From Dromiciops gliroides (taxonomy: Eukaryota > Chordata > Mammalia > Microbiotheria > Microbiotheriidae): 64,000 nucleotides of DNA. Shown here one piece after another: positions 22,686 to 33,610 of the stretch; positions within the stretch are counted from its first letter, which is position 1, and the number at the start of each line of letters is the position of its first letter. The notes below the pieces were generated by a model. The model was not told the DNA's origin. It worked only from the letters and a program-made list of their open reading frames with translations, and ran no database searches. The stretch is from contig NC_057865.1 in assembly GCF_019393635.1 (NCBI RefSeq), positions 301,018,885-301,082,884 on the forward strand, in the 5' to 3' direction. The translations under genes and the position numbers were made by a program.

Positions 22686-22830
22686 ATTTTTTTTTAAGTG
22701 AGGCAATTGGGGTTAAGTGACTTGCCCAGGGTCACACAGCTAGTAAGTGTTGTGTCTGAGGCCGGATTTAAACTCAGGTACTCCTGACTCCAGGGCCAGT
22801 GCTCTATCCACTGAGCCATGTAGCTACCCC
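22686..22830 (-). mobile_element. tRNA-derived SINE (minus orientation) in the L1
   Basis: A T tail precedes gtgaggcaattggggtt and the copy ends at 'catgtagctacccc'. It is flanked by gaacctttat at 22676-22685 and 22831-22840. Confidence 0.95.
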
Positions 22831-23203
22831 GAACCTTTATTTCTTTTAAAGGAAAACTATTTTAGAACCAGAAGGCAAAGTGGAAATTTAAAGAATCCAC
22901 TACTCCCTGAAATTAAATCTCCAAGGAATAATTTTAGCCAAAACCCAGAACTCCCAGGTCAAGGAGGACATATGGCAAACAGCCAGAAGGAAAAAACATT
23001 CAATTAACCTGGGAGCCGCTATCAGGTCACACAAGATTTAGCAACCAGCATTATTTTAAAAGAATAGAACTTGCTCCGTGATGATCCCAAAAGGCAAACT
23101 AGGATTATAACCAAGAATAACCTACCCAGGAAGATTGAGTGTAAGCCTATAGAGGGAAAAATGAATATATAAATATATATATAGAAGACTTTTAAGTGTT
23201 CTT

Positions 23204-23501
23204 TTGGGGGGGAGGGGGAGGCAATTGGGGTTAAGTGACTTGCCCAGGTTCACACAGCTACTAAATGTCAAGGGTCTGAGGTTGTATTTGAACTCAGGTC
23301 CTCCTGAATCTAGGGCCAATGCTTTATCCACTGCACCACCTAGCTGCCCCCCCCTTTTTTTTTTTGGTGAGGCAATTGGGGTTAAGTGACTTGCCCAGGG
23401 TCACACAGCTAGTAAGTGTTAGGTGTCTGAGGCCAGATTTGAACTCAGGTCCTCCTGAATCCAGGGCCAGTGCTCTATCCACTGTGCCACCTAGTTGTCC
23501 C
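23204..23501 (-). mobile_element. Pair of same-orientation SINEs inside one 15-bp duplication
   Basis: Two complete minus-strand copies (about 23204-23354 and 23355-23501) stand directly head to tail. One pair of cttttaagtgttctt repeats (23189-23203 and 23502-23516) encloses both. I see no separate duplication around either copy. The left copy ends in a G-rich tract on the plus strand, the right copy in a T tract. Confidence 0.9.
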
Positions 23502-25067
23502 CTTTTAAGTGTTCTTGATGAAAAGATCAGACCTGAATAAATAATCTGACATTGCAACAGAGGACTTGAACATAAAAAGGTAAACATGATGAGTGAGATC
23601 ACAAGAAACTAAAAAGGTTAAGTTCTCTTCATTATTATGTGGGTATAACCCCTCAGAACTTTGTTATTACAGAAATCTTAGAGGGAGGGTAGACAGCCTG
23701 CATGTGATTCTCTTGCGCCTGGCTAATGTCAAAAGAAGAATGGAAGAGGAATGCAATGAGAGAGGAAGAAATAGAAAGAATGGGAGAAATTATCTCCTAT
23801 AAATGGAATATACAACACAGTATACAGTGAAGGAGAACAGGAAATACTTGAACCTGCCTCTCATCTGAACTCTTTCAAGGAAGGAAGAAGACACACACCG
23901 ATGAGTACAGAAGTTCATCTTACTCGAAAGAAATCACACCCGGCTATCTAATTACACTCCATTGAACAATTAAAAATAGAAGCTGGTTTTTCTTGAACAA
24001 GGGGGAAAAAATTGATCTACCATTGGCTAATTTGATTTTTAAAAAGGAAAAAACCAAATTACCAGTCACAACCAATGAAGATGAAGTAATCAGCAGGAGC
24101 TACTTTGCCCAACTATGTGCCAATAACATTGACAATCTTAATGAGATGGATAAATATTTACAAAAATATAAATTGCCCAGATTCACAGAACATTATATAG
24201 GATTAAAACCCCTATCTTGGAAAAAGAAATTGAAGAAGGCAAATGTGAGCTCCCAAATAAATAAACCCAGAACTAGATAGATGTATAAGTGAATTCTACT
24301 ACAAATTTAAAGAAAATTCCAATACTACATAAATGTTAAAAAATAGGTAAAGAAAGAATCCTACCAAATTGCACAAATATGTTCTTGATACCTAAATCAA
24401 GGAGAGTCAAAACAAAAATACTATATGCCAATTTCCCTCATGTAATGCAAAATTTTTAAAGTACTAGGTTAGAGACGATAGCAATAGATCACAAAGATTA
24501 TACACTGTGGCCAGGCTGAATTTATACTAGAAATGCAGAGCTGGTTCAATATTAGGAAAACCATAATTGACTATATTAATAAAAATTGCATAATTATTTT
24601 GATACAGAAAAGGCTTTTGACAAAATGTAACACCCATTTCTGTTTAAAAAAAAAACACTAGGAAAGCAAAGGAATAATTGGAGCTTCAAATAAGTAGTAT
24701 TTATCTAAAGCTGAGAAGTAACATTATGGTGGAGATAAACTAGAAAGAAGCCTTTCCAATAAGATCAGGAGTGAGAAGCAAGGATGTCTTATCACTATTA
24801 TTACTATTCAGTATTGTACAAGCAATGCTAACTGTAGCAATAAAACAAAAGAATGTATAGTGAGAATAAACAGGTAATAAGGAAATGAAATTCTTTGCAT
24901 GTGATATGATTTACTTAGAGAACCCTAGAGACTCAACTAAAAAACTAATAGAAACAACGTCAGCAGGTTGCAGGATATAAAATAAACCCATACAAGTCAT
25001 CAGAATTTCTTTATACTACCATCAAAAACCCAAAGGGTTTGAAGAGGGAAAGGGCCCACATGTATAA

Positions 25068-25171
25068 CAATATAGTGACTTTCCCAGGGTCACACAGCTA
25101 GTAAGTGTCTCAGGTGAGATTTGAACTCAGGTCTTCCTGTGTTAGGGGCCAGTGCTTTATCCACTGCCCTT
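25068..25171 (-). mobile_element. tRNA-derived SINE fragment in the L1
   Basis: It has 'gtcacacagctagtaagtgt' and 'gccagtgctttatccactgc' but lacks the A-rich 3' end and part of the middle. It separates the L1 reverse-transcriptase region from the L1 C-terminal text. Confidence 0.85.
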
Positions 25172-25799
25172 TGTGGTAGTAAAGATTTGGAAATGGGGTG
25201 CCTATCAGTAGGGGATTGGCTGAAGAAGTACATTAATGTGATAGAATACTATTTTGTGCTGTAGGAAATGATGGAGATGGTTTCTGAGAAAACTGGGAAG
25301 GCTTGTATAAACTGATACGCAAAGTTAAGTGAACATAAGTAGAACAATCTACACAGTAACAGCAATATCTAATAATAAGCAACTATGAAAGGCTTAATCA
25401 AAAAAAGGACAAAATTCCAAAGAACATTCAGATAAAAGATAAAGAACTGATGGATTCAAAGTAAATTATGAAACGTTTTCTTTTTCTTCCTTTTTTTCAA
25501 TAAGGCTAATGTAACATTTTGTTTTGCATTTCTATACATATTTGTAATGGGTTTTGTCTCTCTAGGCCTTCTCAATGGATAAGGAAGAAAGGAGGCAGAG
25601 GATTTGGGATTGTAAACAGTGAAGTATTGCAGAACCAGGACAACTATGCACAATGATCTTTACAACAATAAAAAGGGGGAGGAGGGAGAAAGACCTTGAA
25701 TGTTGTTATTTTAATGACTAAGCTTGACTGGGGAGAATAGATTAGAAAATAAATTACTCTCCCTTCCTAAATCTTCAGAAGGGACTATGGATGTGGAAC

Positions 25800-26640
25800 A
25801 TTGCCAAGCTTGACCTGCCAACCCCTCAAGATAAAAGCATCTTTTATCTCCTCCCTTTCACTAACAATTCTATGACTTGTTGACTCAAACACTTCTCTAC
25901 CCTCTTTAGTCTGGCTTTCAACACCATTGTTCAACTAAAACTATTCTCTCCCAGGTTACAAATATCCTCCTTGAAACGTCTAACTTCAACTTTTAACACT
26001 AACAATACCTGGTTCTCCTCCCAATCTGACTTCCTGAAATGAGATGGATGTGAAAATCATTTTACTGATTTGAAAGAGGTTTAAAAAAAGATTTGTTATT
26101 TTTCATTTACATATATTCTCATCCACTCCTCACCCTTTTAAGTATGAGTGGACTGCAAAGCTTTGTCCTGGGCATTCTCTCTATTAATTCTCTTTTTTTT
26201 TTTTAAGTGAAGCAATTGGGGTTAAGTGACTTGCCCAGGGTCACACAGCTAGTAAGTGTTAAGTGTCTGAGGCCGGATTTGAACTCAGGTCCTCCTGACT
26301 CCAGGGCCGTTGCTCTATCCACTGCACCACCTAGCTGCCCCTCTATTAATTCTTTACCTTGGTGATAATCATCTACTCCTCTGAACTTCATTGAAATCTC
26401 TTTGTAAATGATTCTGAATCTATATCCAAAGCCCTAAATCTCTTATCTGACGCCCCGTCAATATCTGTTGGATGTATGTGTCCCATTATATCTCAAACTC
26501 AATGTGTCCAAATCAGAACTCTATTTTAATCTCAGCCCTTATGTATCATTTTGTATTTCGTGTATCTCTCTGAGCCCTCCTTCTCTTGTTCTGGTGTCAA
26601 TTGAACTAGGTGCCCTCTCTCCTGCCTCTGACACCAAACC
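25800..26640 (+). mobile_element. L2 LINE remnant split by a SINE
   Basis: The left block (25800-26178) contains L2 text such as 'tctggctttcaacaccattg', and the right block (26354-26640) 'ctcaatgtgtccaaatcaga'. A SINE at 26192-26340 lies between them. The frames are broken. Confidence 0.6.
26192..26340 (-). mobile_element. tRNA-derived SINE (minus orientation)
   Basis: A complete copy with a T tail is flanked by ctctattaattct at 26179-26191 and 26341-26353 (13 bp, perfect). Confidence 0.95.
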
Positions 26641-26715
26641 GGAAAAGACACTAGGATAGACAGACCACCCTCTGTGGCACCAGCGGTGAAGAGGGTTATC
26701 AGAAATTTAGTCTTT

Positions 26716-26900
26716 TGGGTATGAGACCATGGAAAGATTGCTTAATTTGGAGATAGGGGACCTAGATTTAAATCTCAGTTCTGTCACATACCCCCTTATG
26801 CAATTTGAGTAGGTTACATGAGCCTCAATTTCCAAACCTAAAATGAGGAGGTTGAATGACTTCTCATGTCCCTTCCCACTGTTAAGCCTATGATACTATG
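26716..26900 (+). repeat. MIR SINE
   Basis: It has 'gacctagatttaaatctcag' and 'cctcaatttccaaacctaaa' and ends 'cctatgatactatg', the usual end of a MIR element. It is moderately diverged. Confidence 0.75.
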
Positions 26901-28554
26901 AAAAGAGATAAAATTACAAAATGGTCCTCAGTTCTATGTGGTCCCTTTTCACTTCTGCAGCAATGATAGAGTTGTGATGAGGGAAAGGGGCATTTGAGGA
27001 AATTGCAGTATCAGAATCCCAGAGTTCTTTGTACCTTGCCCAAGCACAGGAAATTCAGGAGGTGCAACTTGGGAGGAAAAAAAAATGGTGAGTTACCATG
27101 GCCAAAAGGTGACTCTCCTCAAGCTTCCAGGCACTTGGACAGAACCCAGAGAGCATATAGCTACACATTCATAATCAACCAGCAAAATCCTTGAAGTATC
27201 AGCATAAAGATTTCCTCTCCATTTTCTCCTCACCTTGTTCCCTTTTCCAGAGGCTCATTTTATTGTTCCTCTTTCTAAGGCCATATTGGATTTCCCCACT
27301 ACATTAAACAGTGATGGGCACTAGAACTATATGAATATCAGTCATGAGGAAACCCCCAAAACAGAACCATTTATTAAATGATTCTAATGTTACTCAAGAA
27401 TTCATGGATTGTATCCTTATTCATCTTGTAGCCAGAGATAAATCCACTTCTCCACCCCCCCACCTCTGGCATATTTCTCACATCTTTTCATTTAAAGCAA
27501 GATTGAGCCAGCCTTTTCTAAACACTGCCTCAGACAAAGGACAGCGTTCACCTCTTTGCACTGGGCTCGACAATAGCCAGATTCTCCTCCCTGTTCTTGG
27601 TCTGAAATGGCTTTTCAAGGGAAAAAATGCAGCTTTAGAATTGTGTGACAATAGGACAATAACATTCAGGCAATTTGCTGGCTGCCACTTTCTGCATGGG
27701 AGAGAAGGTATTCATATTTTGATGAGTGCTTCACACAGCACAGGCCCTGATAATGTCCATACAACTTCACTCCCATTAAAGGAAAGAGAACTAAATGAAA
27801 TCTCTTTCCTCCTGGGCCTCTGCCAGGACTCTGAATACCATCAGTGCTTAATGAGATAAAAGGGATTCCAAGGAGAAGAGAGAGGCTGTCTTCAGTGGTG
27901 ACCTTTAGAGCTGGAAGAAACCTTAGAGGTCATCTCTTCATTTTCCTCTTTCATGTTTTCTCCTGTCTTGATTCTCTCAAAGAAGTTATTTGTGGATCAG
28001 TGTGACATAGAACTTATTTTGATCTAAGCCTTATTGGAACCACAGACTCTGAGAGCAGGAAAGCACTTTGGAAGATATGGTTTCAACTCATAACAGGATG
28101 GGAATCTCCTCCCCAGGATCCTCAACAGATGTTCAGCCAGTTTTTGCTTGAAGAACTACAGCAATGGGCTGCCTCCCACCTCCCAAGTCAGCCTGTGACA
28201 GAGCTGGGACAGCTGTGTTGGAAAAGGGTTATTTATGCAGAACCAAAAAAAACTACTGATCTGCTACCTTATCCTACTTTTACTCTGTACAACCCACCAA
28301 AACAATCTAACCCAACCCTAACCTTCCCCATAACTACCCGTCAGATATCTGAAGGCAACAGTCATGTTTCCTCTTAATTACCTCTCCTGCCTCACCCCAT
28401 GTCTTCAACTCATCCATGTATATAACAGCTCTTCAGTTCTCTCACCCTTCAGGTTACCCACCTCAACATCATCCCATGGTCATCTGAGCATCAGTCAAAT
28501 AGCTATATTCTCAACTTCACCTGAACAAACTGAGTCTTTACTTTGTGTAGAAAC

Positions 28555-29030
28555 CTTGTAGAGGGGATGCAAAGACAGGTGGGCCCCACTCTCAAGGAGC
28601 TTACAGGAATGAATATGACAGGAACACATAACTAAAAATACATGGGAAGTTATCATCAATGCAAAGCAGAATTCCTGGACAAAGGGCTGCGGAAACCTGG
28701 AGGGACCAGGGACACTTTCTCTTGGAGGTTGGAGTGCTCAGAAGAGCTCCATGGAGGAACTCCTGAAGAAAGAAAAGGAGGAAGGGAGAAAGGTTCTTTT
28801 CCAGGGTGGGAATACCCTGTCTGTGCACAGGGATGGGAAAGGGCAGGACAGAATGCATTTTGAGTGGAACATTGTATAGAAGCAGCAGGAGCTAAAATCA
28901 GACCAGACAGATAAATCGAGGGTGGAACTTGAAGGCCAGGAGAAAGTGGAAGACCCCTAAAGGTGTTTGTGTATAGAACAATGTGGTAAAACAGTGCATG
29001 AGGAATATTGCACAGGGGAGACTTCTGTCA
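28555..29030 (+). repeat. Long marsupial-type dispersed repeat, fragment
   Basis: It includes 'actctcaaggagcttacagg' and 'ggatgggaaagggcaggaca', with the rest following the order of the other copies. It is old and broken. Confidence 0.55.
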
Positions 29031-29439
29031 ACAGCCTGCTGGCCTCTGGTCTAGATTCAGCTTTCAATATCAACCTTGACCCGGGTTAGGTACCTAACAA
29101 AAGCTTGAATTGAAGGAGGAAATAGCTCAGCTCTGAGATCTGGGTCTGTGCAGCTAGTGTCTGAGCGGGGTTTGGATCCTGGTCTCCCCTGACCCCTAAT
29201 CCCTGCACATTTCCCTTGAGGCTTAAAGTTGGCATAGACACACCAAACAATAACAACGTTAGATTCCCTTAATGAAAAAAAGCACCCATTGGATGAGCTC
29301 TTTTGCCCTCCACTATCTTCCAGACTGTATTTTTCTCCACAGCAGGATCCCAGTGCTTTGTATTAGAACTCTAACCTAGGAGGGAGGAGAAGCCTGGTGT
29401 TTGTGGTTTTTCTGAATCCTGTCCATGGATTGAAAGAAT

Positions 29440-29530
29440 CCCTCAGCCCTTCTGAGCTTCCATTTTCTCATTTGTAAAATGAGGGGCATGAAATAACGCA
29501 TTTCTAAGGTCCCTTCTAGCTGTAAATCTA
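29440..29530 (+). repeat. MIR 3' fragment
   Basis: The phrase 'cattttctcatttgtaaaat' followed by 'ggtcccttctagctgtaaat' is the MIR 3' region. Confidence 0.7.
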
Positions 29531-29759
29531 GTCTATGAGATGACAAACAACTAGAATAAGACCAAAAGCCAAATAGGAAGTGTGCCCCACAGAAATTGTC
29601 TGCCCCATAGAGAGATGTGCAGTCAGAGGAAAGAGGCCTGGCAAGTCAGAGGTCCTGGCTTCAGATCCTGACAAGCAGAGACAAAGACAGTAAACATGAA
29701 ACATTCTGATAGCACCTTACCCTCACAGAGGGGAGCTTATAAATGATAGAATGGAAAGA

Positions 29760-29952
29760 AACAAACATTAAGCAACCACTATATGCTAAGTGCTTGACAA
29801 ATATTCTCTCATGATTCACACAACCACCTTGCAGTTAAGGAAACTGAGGCAAACAAGTGACTTGAAGGGTCACATAATGTGTCAGAGGATCTGAACTCAG
29901 GTCTTCCTGACTCCAGGCCTACTGTTCTACCCATTGTGCACCTAGCTGCCTC
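29760..29952 (-). repeat. MIR/CORE-SINE (minus orientation)
   Basis: It runs from an L2/MIR-like 'accactatatgctaagtgct' through 'aaggaaactgaggcaaacaa' to 'gtgcacctagctgcc'. The end matches the SINE head, so this is an old relative of the 150-bp SINE. Confidence 0.7.
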
Positions 29953-31124
29953 TGAGAGCACCATGGAAAGAGCAAAAAGGGGTTTCCTTAGATGGGGCTG
30001 GGGTGGGTGGGGTGTGAAGCAGGGGAAGGGGGTTTTCACTGCTATAATCAGAGACATCTCAATCACTGGGATTAGATGGAGGAGGAAGTAGGACTTTGCT
30101 ATTCATGGGAGGAGGAAGTATTGGTTAACTAGGCCCCTCCCCTTACAGGCAGCTGTGATGCTGGAGTATCATGTTATTCTCTTCCCCAACGACAGCAAAA
30201 GGGGCCGCACCCAAGAGGTTGGTAAATCCCTGCTTGTCTGTATGTCTTCAGTAAGCACCTACTCTGCCTGGCAAATGTCTAAGCACTGGCTATACAGAGA
30301 AAGGCTAAGAGATCTTTTCAGTGAGCTCAAATTCTGATCATTATGGGATGTCCTTAAGGCCCTCCACCCTGTGGTTGACCTTTGAGACTCTGGAATTTGT
30401 CCAGAACCTTCCTAAGGCAGGCCCTCAGGATTGAACACAGCTCTCCTGATGTGGTCTGAGTAGGGCCTTCAGGGCCCAGTAGGATCATCACTTCTGCCTC
30501 TCTCAGTGCAGCCCAAGGTCATGTGATGGACATTCACCCAGCTCTGGCCACCTGCTGACTCAGTAACTTTCCGGTCTCCTAAAGTCCACTGAGCCTCTTC
30601 ATGCAAACTCTGGCCTAACCATGCCTCTCCCCATTGTTTGGGCGCAGTGCACTCCCTACCTGCAATGAACCCTCCCCCAGGCAATGGACAGTAAGTCCCC
30701 AGCTCCAACCTAAAACAAGCTGGGGCGCATGTTTACCTGCACTTTGAGTAAACCATTTGCAGTCCCACACACAATGAGACACTGTTTCTGGAGAGATCCT
30801 GAGCCATAGCATGGATGATTTGAAACTACATCCTGTCCCTGTCAGGCCTGCCCCTAGCCCTTTGGCCAGCATGGCAGCTTTTCACCGTGGCATCCTCAGC
30901 ATTGGAAGAGATGCTACCAAAGGGTGCTGTCATTTAACCCTTCCTCAGGCAGGAGGGACCCACCTCTGCCCATTTGCTGACACAGGAAATCCTAGCCCAC
31001 CCTGTCTGAGCATTAGAAGATACCTCAGGCATTATGAAATTCAGCCCCTGCATGTTACAGGTGACCATATTGAGGCTGGACAAGGGGAAGAGGCAGGTGA
31101 AAGATAAAAGTTTGGTCATAATGA

Positions 31125-31315
31125 GCTCGAGTTGGAGCGAACATTAGATGTCATAGTGCAAGCCTCCCCATTGTACAGAGGAGGAGACTGAGGCTCAGCA
31201 AGGTCAGGGGGCTTGCCAAAGATGATGTAGGTGAGGGGAAGGGGCAGAAGCTAGGGTTGAACCCAGGTCCTCTGACTCCAAGTCCAGTGTCCCTTCTACA
31301 CTGTCCTGGAGTCAT
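31125..31315 (-). repeat. MIR SINE (minus orientation)
   Basis: The features 'gaggagactgaggctcagca' and 'gttgaacccaggtcctctga' are MIR in reverse. Confidence 0.7.
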
Positions 31316-31999
31316 CTGGGGCAGAGTGCAGCCTAGGACCCTTCCTACCCCATCAGAAAGGAAAACAGTCATGGTGAGAATTCAGATTTCCCCAACAGGA
31401 TGAGTTTCCAAGGCTTCCAAGATATGTGGTGTCCCAGGTCAGAGGGCAGGTCCTAACCTCTGCAAAACTTAGGAGATCCCCTTCCAGAGGAGCTTGTGTA
31501 TTGGCCCAGGAGCACAGGGTCACCTCCATACTGTTGAGGTCACCCCAGAGAAGAAACAAAGAACTTGGGGGTGCAGGGATGAGGAAGAGAAATTAAGAAA
31601 TGCATCTTCCTTCTGCTCTCTATCTCCCCTCCTCCCATCCTCCAACCTTCCCTCCTCTCCTCCTTTTTAAGAACCAGGGTCCATCTAGCTCACAGAGTCA
31701 CAAAATTTCAGAGTTAAAAGGGATGCCAGAGTCACTCAAGTCCACCCTATGCTTGAACAAAAACCTCATTTCTGCTGAGGGGTGCATGACTAGGATTCAT
31801 CCAGTCTGAGACAGATAGGGACAAGAAGCCTGCCACCCCAAGGCATCTCATCTACTTTGGAATGACTCAGATTCTTAGAAATTGTTTTCTGATATCCAGC
31901 CTGAAAGGAATTGTTGGAAGCTTGTAGACCCTTCTCAGACACATGTTTTTCAAACAAAATAGATCACACAAAAACAAAATGAAAATAATAGCAAGCATT

Positions 32000-32205
32000 T
32001 ATTTAGCACGACACTTTACAAACATTAAATCATCCTTATGACAACCCTGAGAGGTAGGTGCTATTATCCCCATTTTACAGATGAGGAAACTGAGGCAGAT
32101 GGCAGTTAAGTGACTTGCTCAGAATCACACAGCAAGGCAGTACCAAGGATAAATTTGAATTTAAGCCTTCCTGATTCCAAGTCAAGCACTATTCACCTTG
32201 CCAGA
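32000..32205 (-). repeat. MIR/CORE-SINE (minus orientation)
   Basis: 'cccattttacagatgaggaa' followed by 'agttaagtgacttgctcaga' and 'ttcctgattccaagtcaagc' is a long CORE-SINE in reverse. Confidence 0.75.
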
Positions 32206-32349
32206 AGTGATTTTTTTGGCCATCAACGTTCACAGACCCTCCCCCCTAAAATCTGAGGACCTTGGTTTAAGAACCCTTGCTATAGCATATAGTGGGAAGA
32301 ACACTAGCCTTAAAGTCCAAAGACTTGGGTTTAAATCCTTACTACCTGT

Positions 32350-32376
32350 CACACACACACACACACACACACACAC
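32350..32376 (+). repeat. (CA)n microsatellite
   Basis: A CA run follows a MIR-like fragment (32270-32345). Confidence 0.95.
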
Positions 32377-32449
32377 TTCAGTTTGTACTCTCTGTCAGGA
32401 GTTAGGGAAGAAGGTTTCATCATAAATCCTCTGGAACTGTGGTTGATTA

Positions 32450-32905
32450 TTGTGTTGGTCAGAGTTCCTAAGTCTTTGAAAGTTGTTTTTACAATTTTTG
32501 TTATTGTATAAATTTTTCAGAGCCTGTTCACTTTATATCAATTCATATACATCTTGCCCTACCTATAGGTCTGATAGGTCCATGCTCCTCCAGTTGGTTT
32601 ATTGTGTCACCCTTTATGTCTAAATCGCCTATCCATTGGGAGCTTGTCTTGGTGAGATCTCGGTCTATGTCTGGTTGCTGCCAGACTGTTTTGTAGTTTT
32701 CCCCACATTGTTTGTCAGCTAGTGAGTTCTTGCCTAAATAGCTGGAATCTTTGGGCTTATTGAACTCTTGGCTACTGTGCTTGTTTGCTTCTGGAGGCTA
32801 CATGCCTAATCTGGTCTCTGTTTCTTTCCCAGTTCTTACCAAATTGTGTTGATGACTACGGCTTTGTGTGTAGTTAGAGATCTGGTCCTGATGGTCTACT
32901 TTAGT
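32450..32905 (-). mobile_element. L1 fragment (minus orientation)
   Basis: The plus strand reads like antisense L1: 'ccccacattgtttgtcagct' and 'tgttgatgactacggctttg'. I recognise this as the reverse complement of an L1 coding part. The frame is degraded, so the assignment is moderate. Confidence 0.55.
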
Positions 32906-33379
32906 AGGGAAACAAGGCTCCCAGAGCTTCACCTTCACCATTCTCAATGCTCCCTTCAGATTCCTGTGCAATAATTCAATTTTTGCCTTTAATTGTGGTG
33001 CCCACCCCCCACTCTAACAGAGGGAGTACAGACATAGAACAAGCAGGTTCATTTCCACCCATGGAAAAGGGGATGCTGACCTGTAAAGAATTGTTTCTGT
33101 CGGTTCAGAAGTTAATATTCGAGACACGCCCCCCACCCAGACATTTGCAGGTAGTTTCTTTCATTAGTCATTTTATATTTCAGCCCCATCAGCACCAAAT
33201 GGGTCCTTTCTTTGAATGGTTTCTCTCTCTGTGAGTGACTCTCCCTCTTGGACAGCCTTCCGTTCAGCTGCTTCAGTCCCTGGGACCTCACTTGTCAGGA
33301 GTCCATGAAAGGGGCAACAACCCAACCACCTTTTGAGACCTTGTGCCAAAGGAAAAGACACAGAGTCAAAGATGCCCAA

Positions 33380-33610
33380 CCCAGTGAAGTCCTGAAGCAC
33401 CTGCTGTGTTCCAGACACCATGCCAAGCACTGAAGATACAAAGAAAAGCAAACACAGGGCCTGCTTCAAAGAGTCCCAGTCTGATGTCAGAAAGAACCAT
33501 GTAAACAGCTACATACAGACAAGATTTGTGCAGAGGGAAGGCACTAGCCTTGGGGGCGGGAGGGGGGGGCAGTAATTTGGGGAAGCCACCAGCACATGAT
33601 TTCTGACCCT
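33380..33610 (+). repeat. Long marsupial-type dispersed repeat, fragment
   Basis: It begins 'agcacctgctgtgttccaga', then 'agatacaaagaaaagcaaac' and 'agagtcccagtctgatg'. It corresponds to the head of the element. Confidence 0.6.

Larger units (their letters stand above)
20568..25680 (+). mobile_element. Decayed near-full-length L1 LINE riddled with SINEs
   Basis: The 5' part ('gataaagtcaagatggca', 20583-20600) looks like a marsupial L1 5' UTR. ORF1 text follows from about 21424. The ORF1 C-terminal domain can be traced across several SINEs at about 22855-23540, with phrases such as ELPGQGGH, RITYPG-like 'cctacccaggaagattgagt' and FLMKRPDLN. ORF2 follows from about 23990 (KIDLPLANLIFKKEKTK) and the reverse-transcriptase region at about 24330-25020. 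There, DTEKAFDK is readable and the catalytic FADD is FACD. The C-terminal and 3' part ends near 25680. Stops, frameshifts and a deleted endonuclease region make it inactive. Confidence 0.8.
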
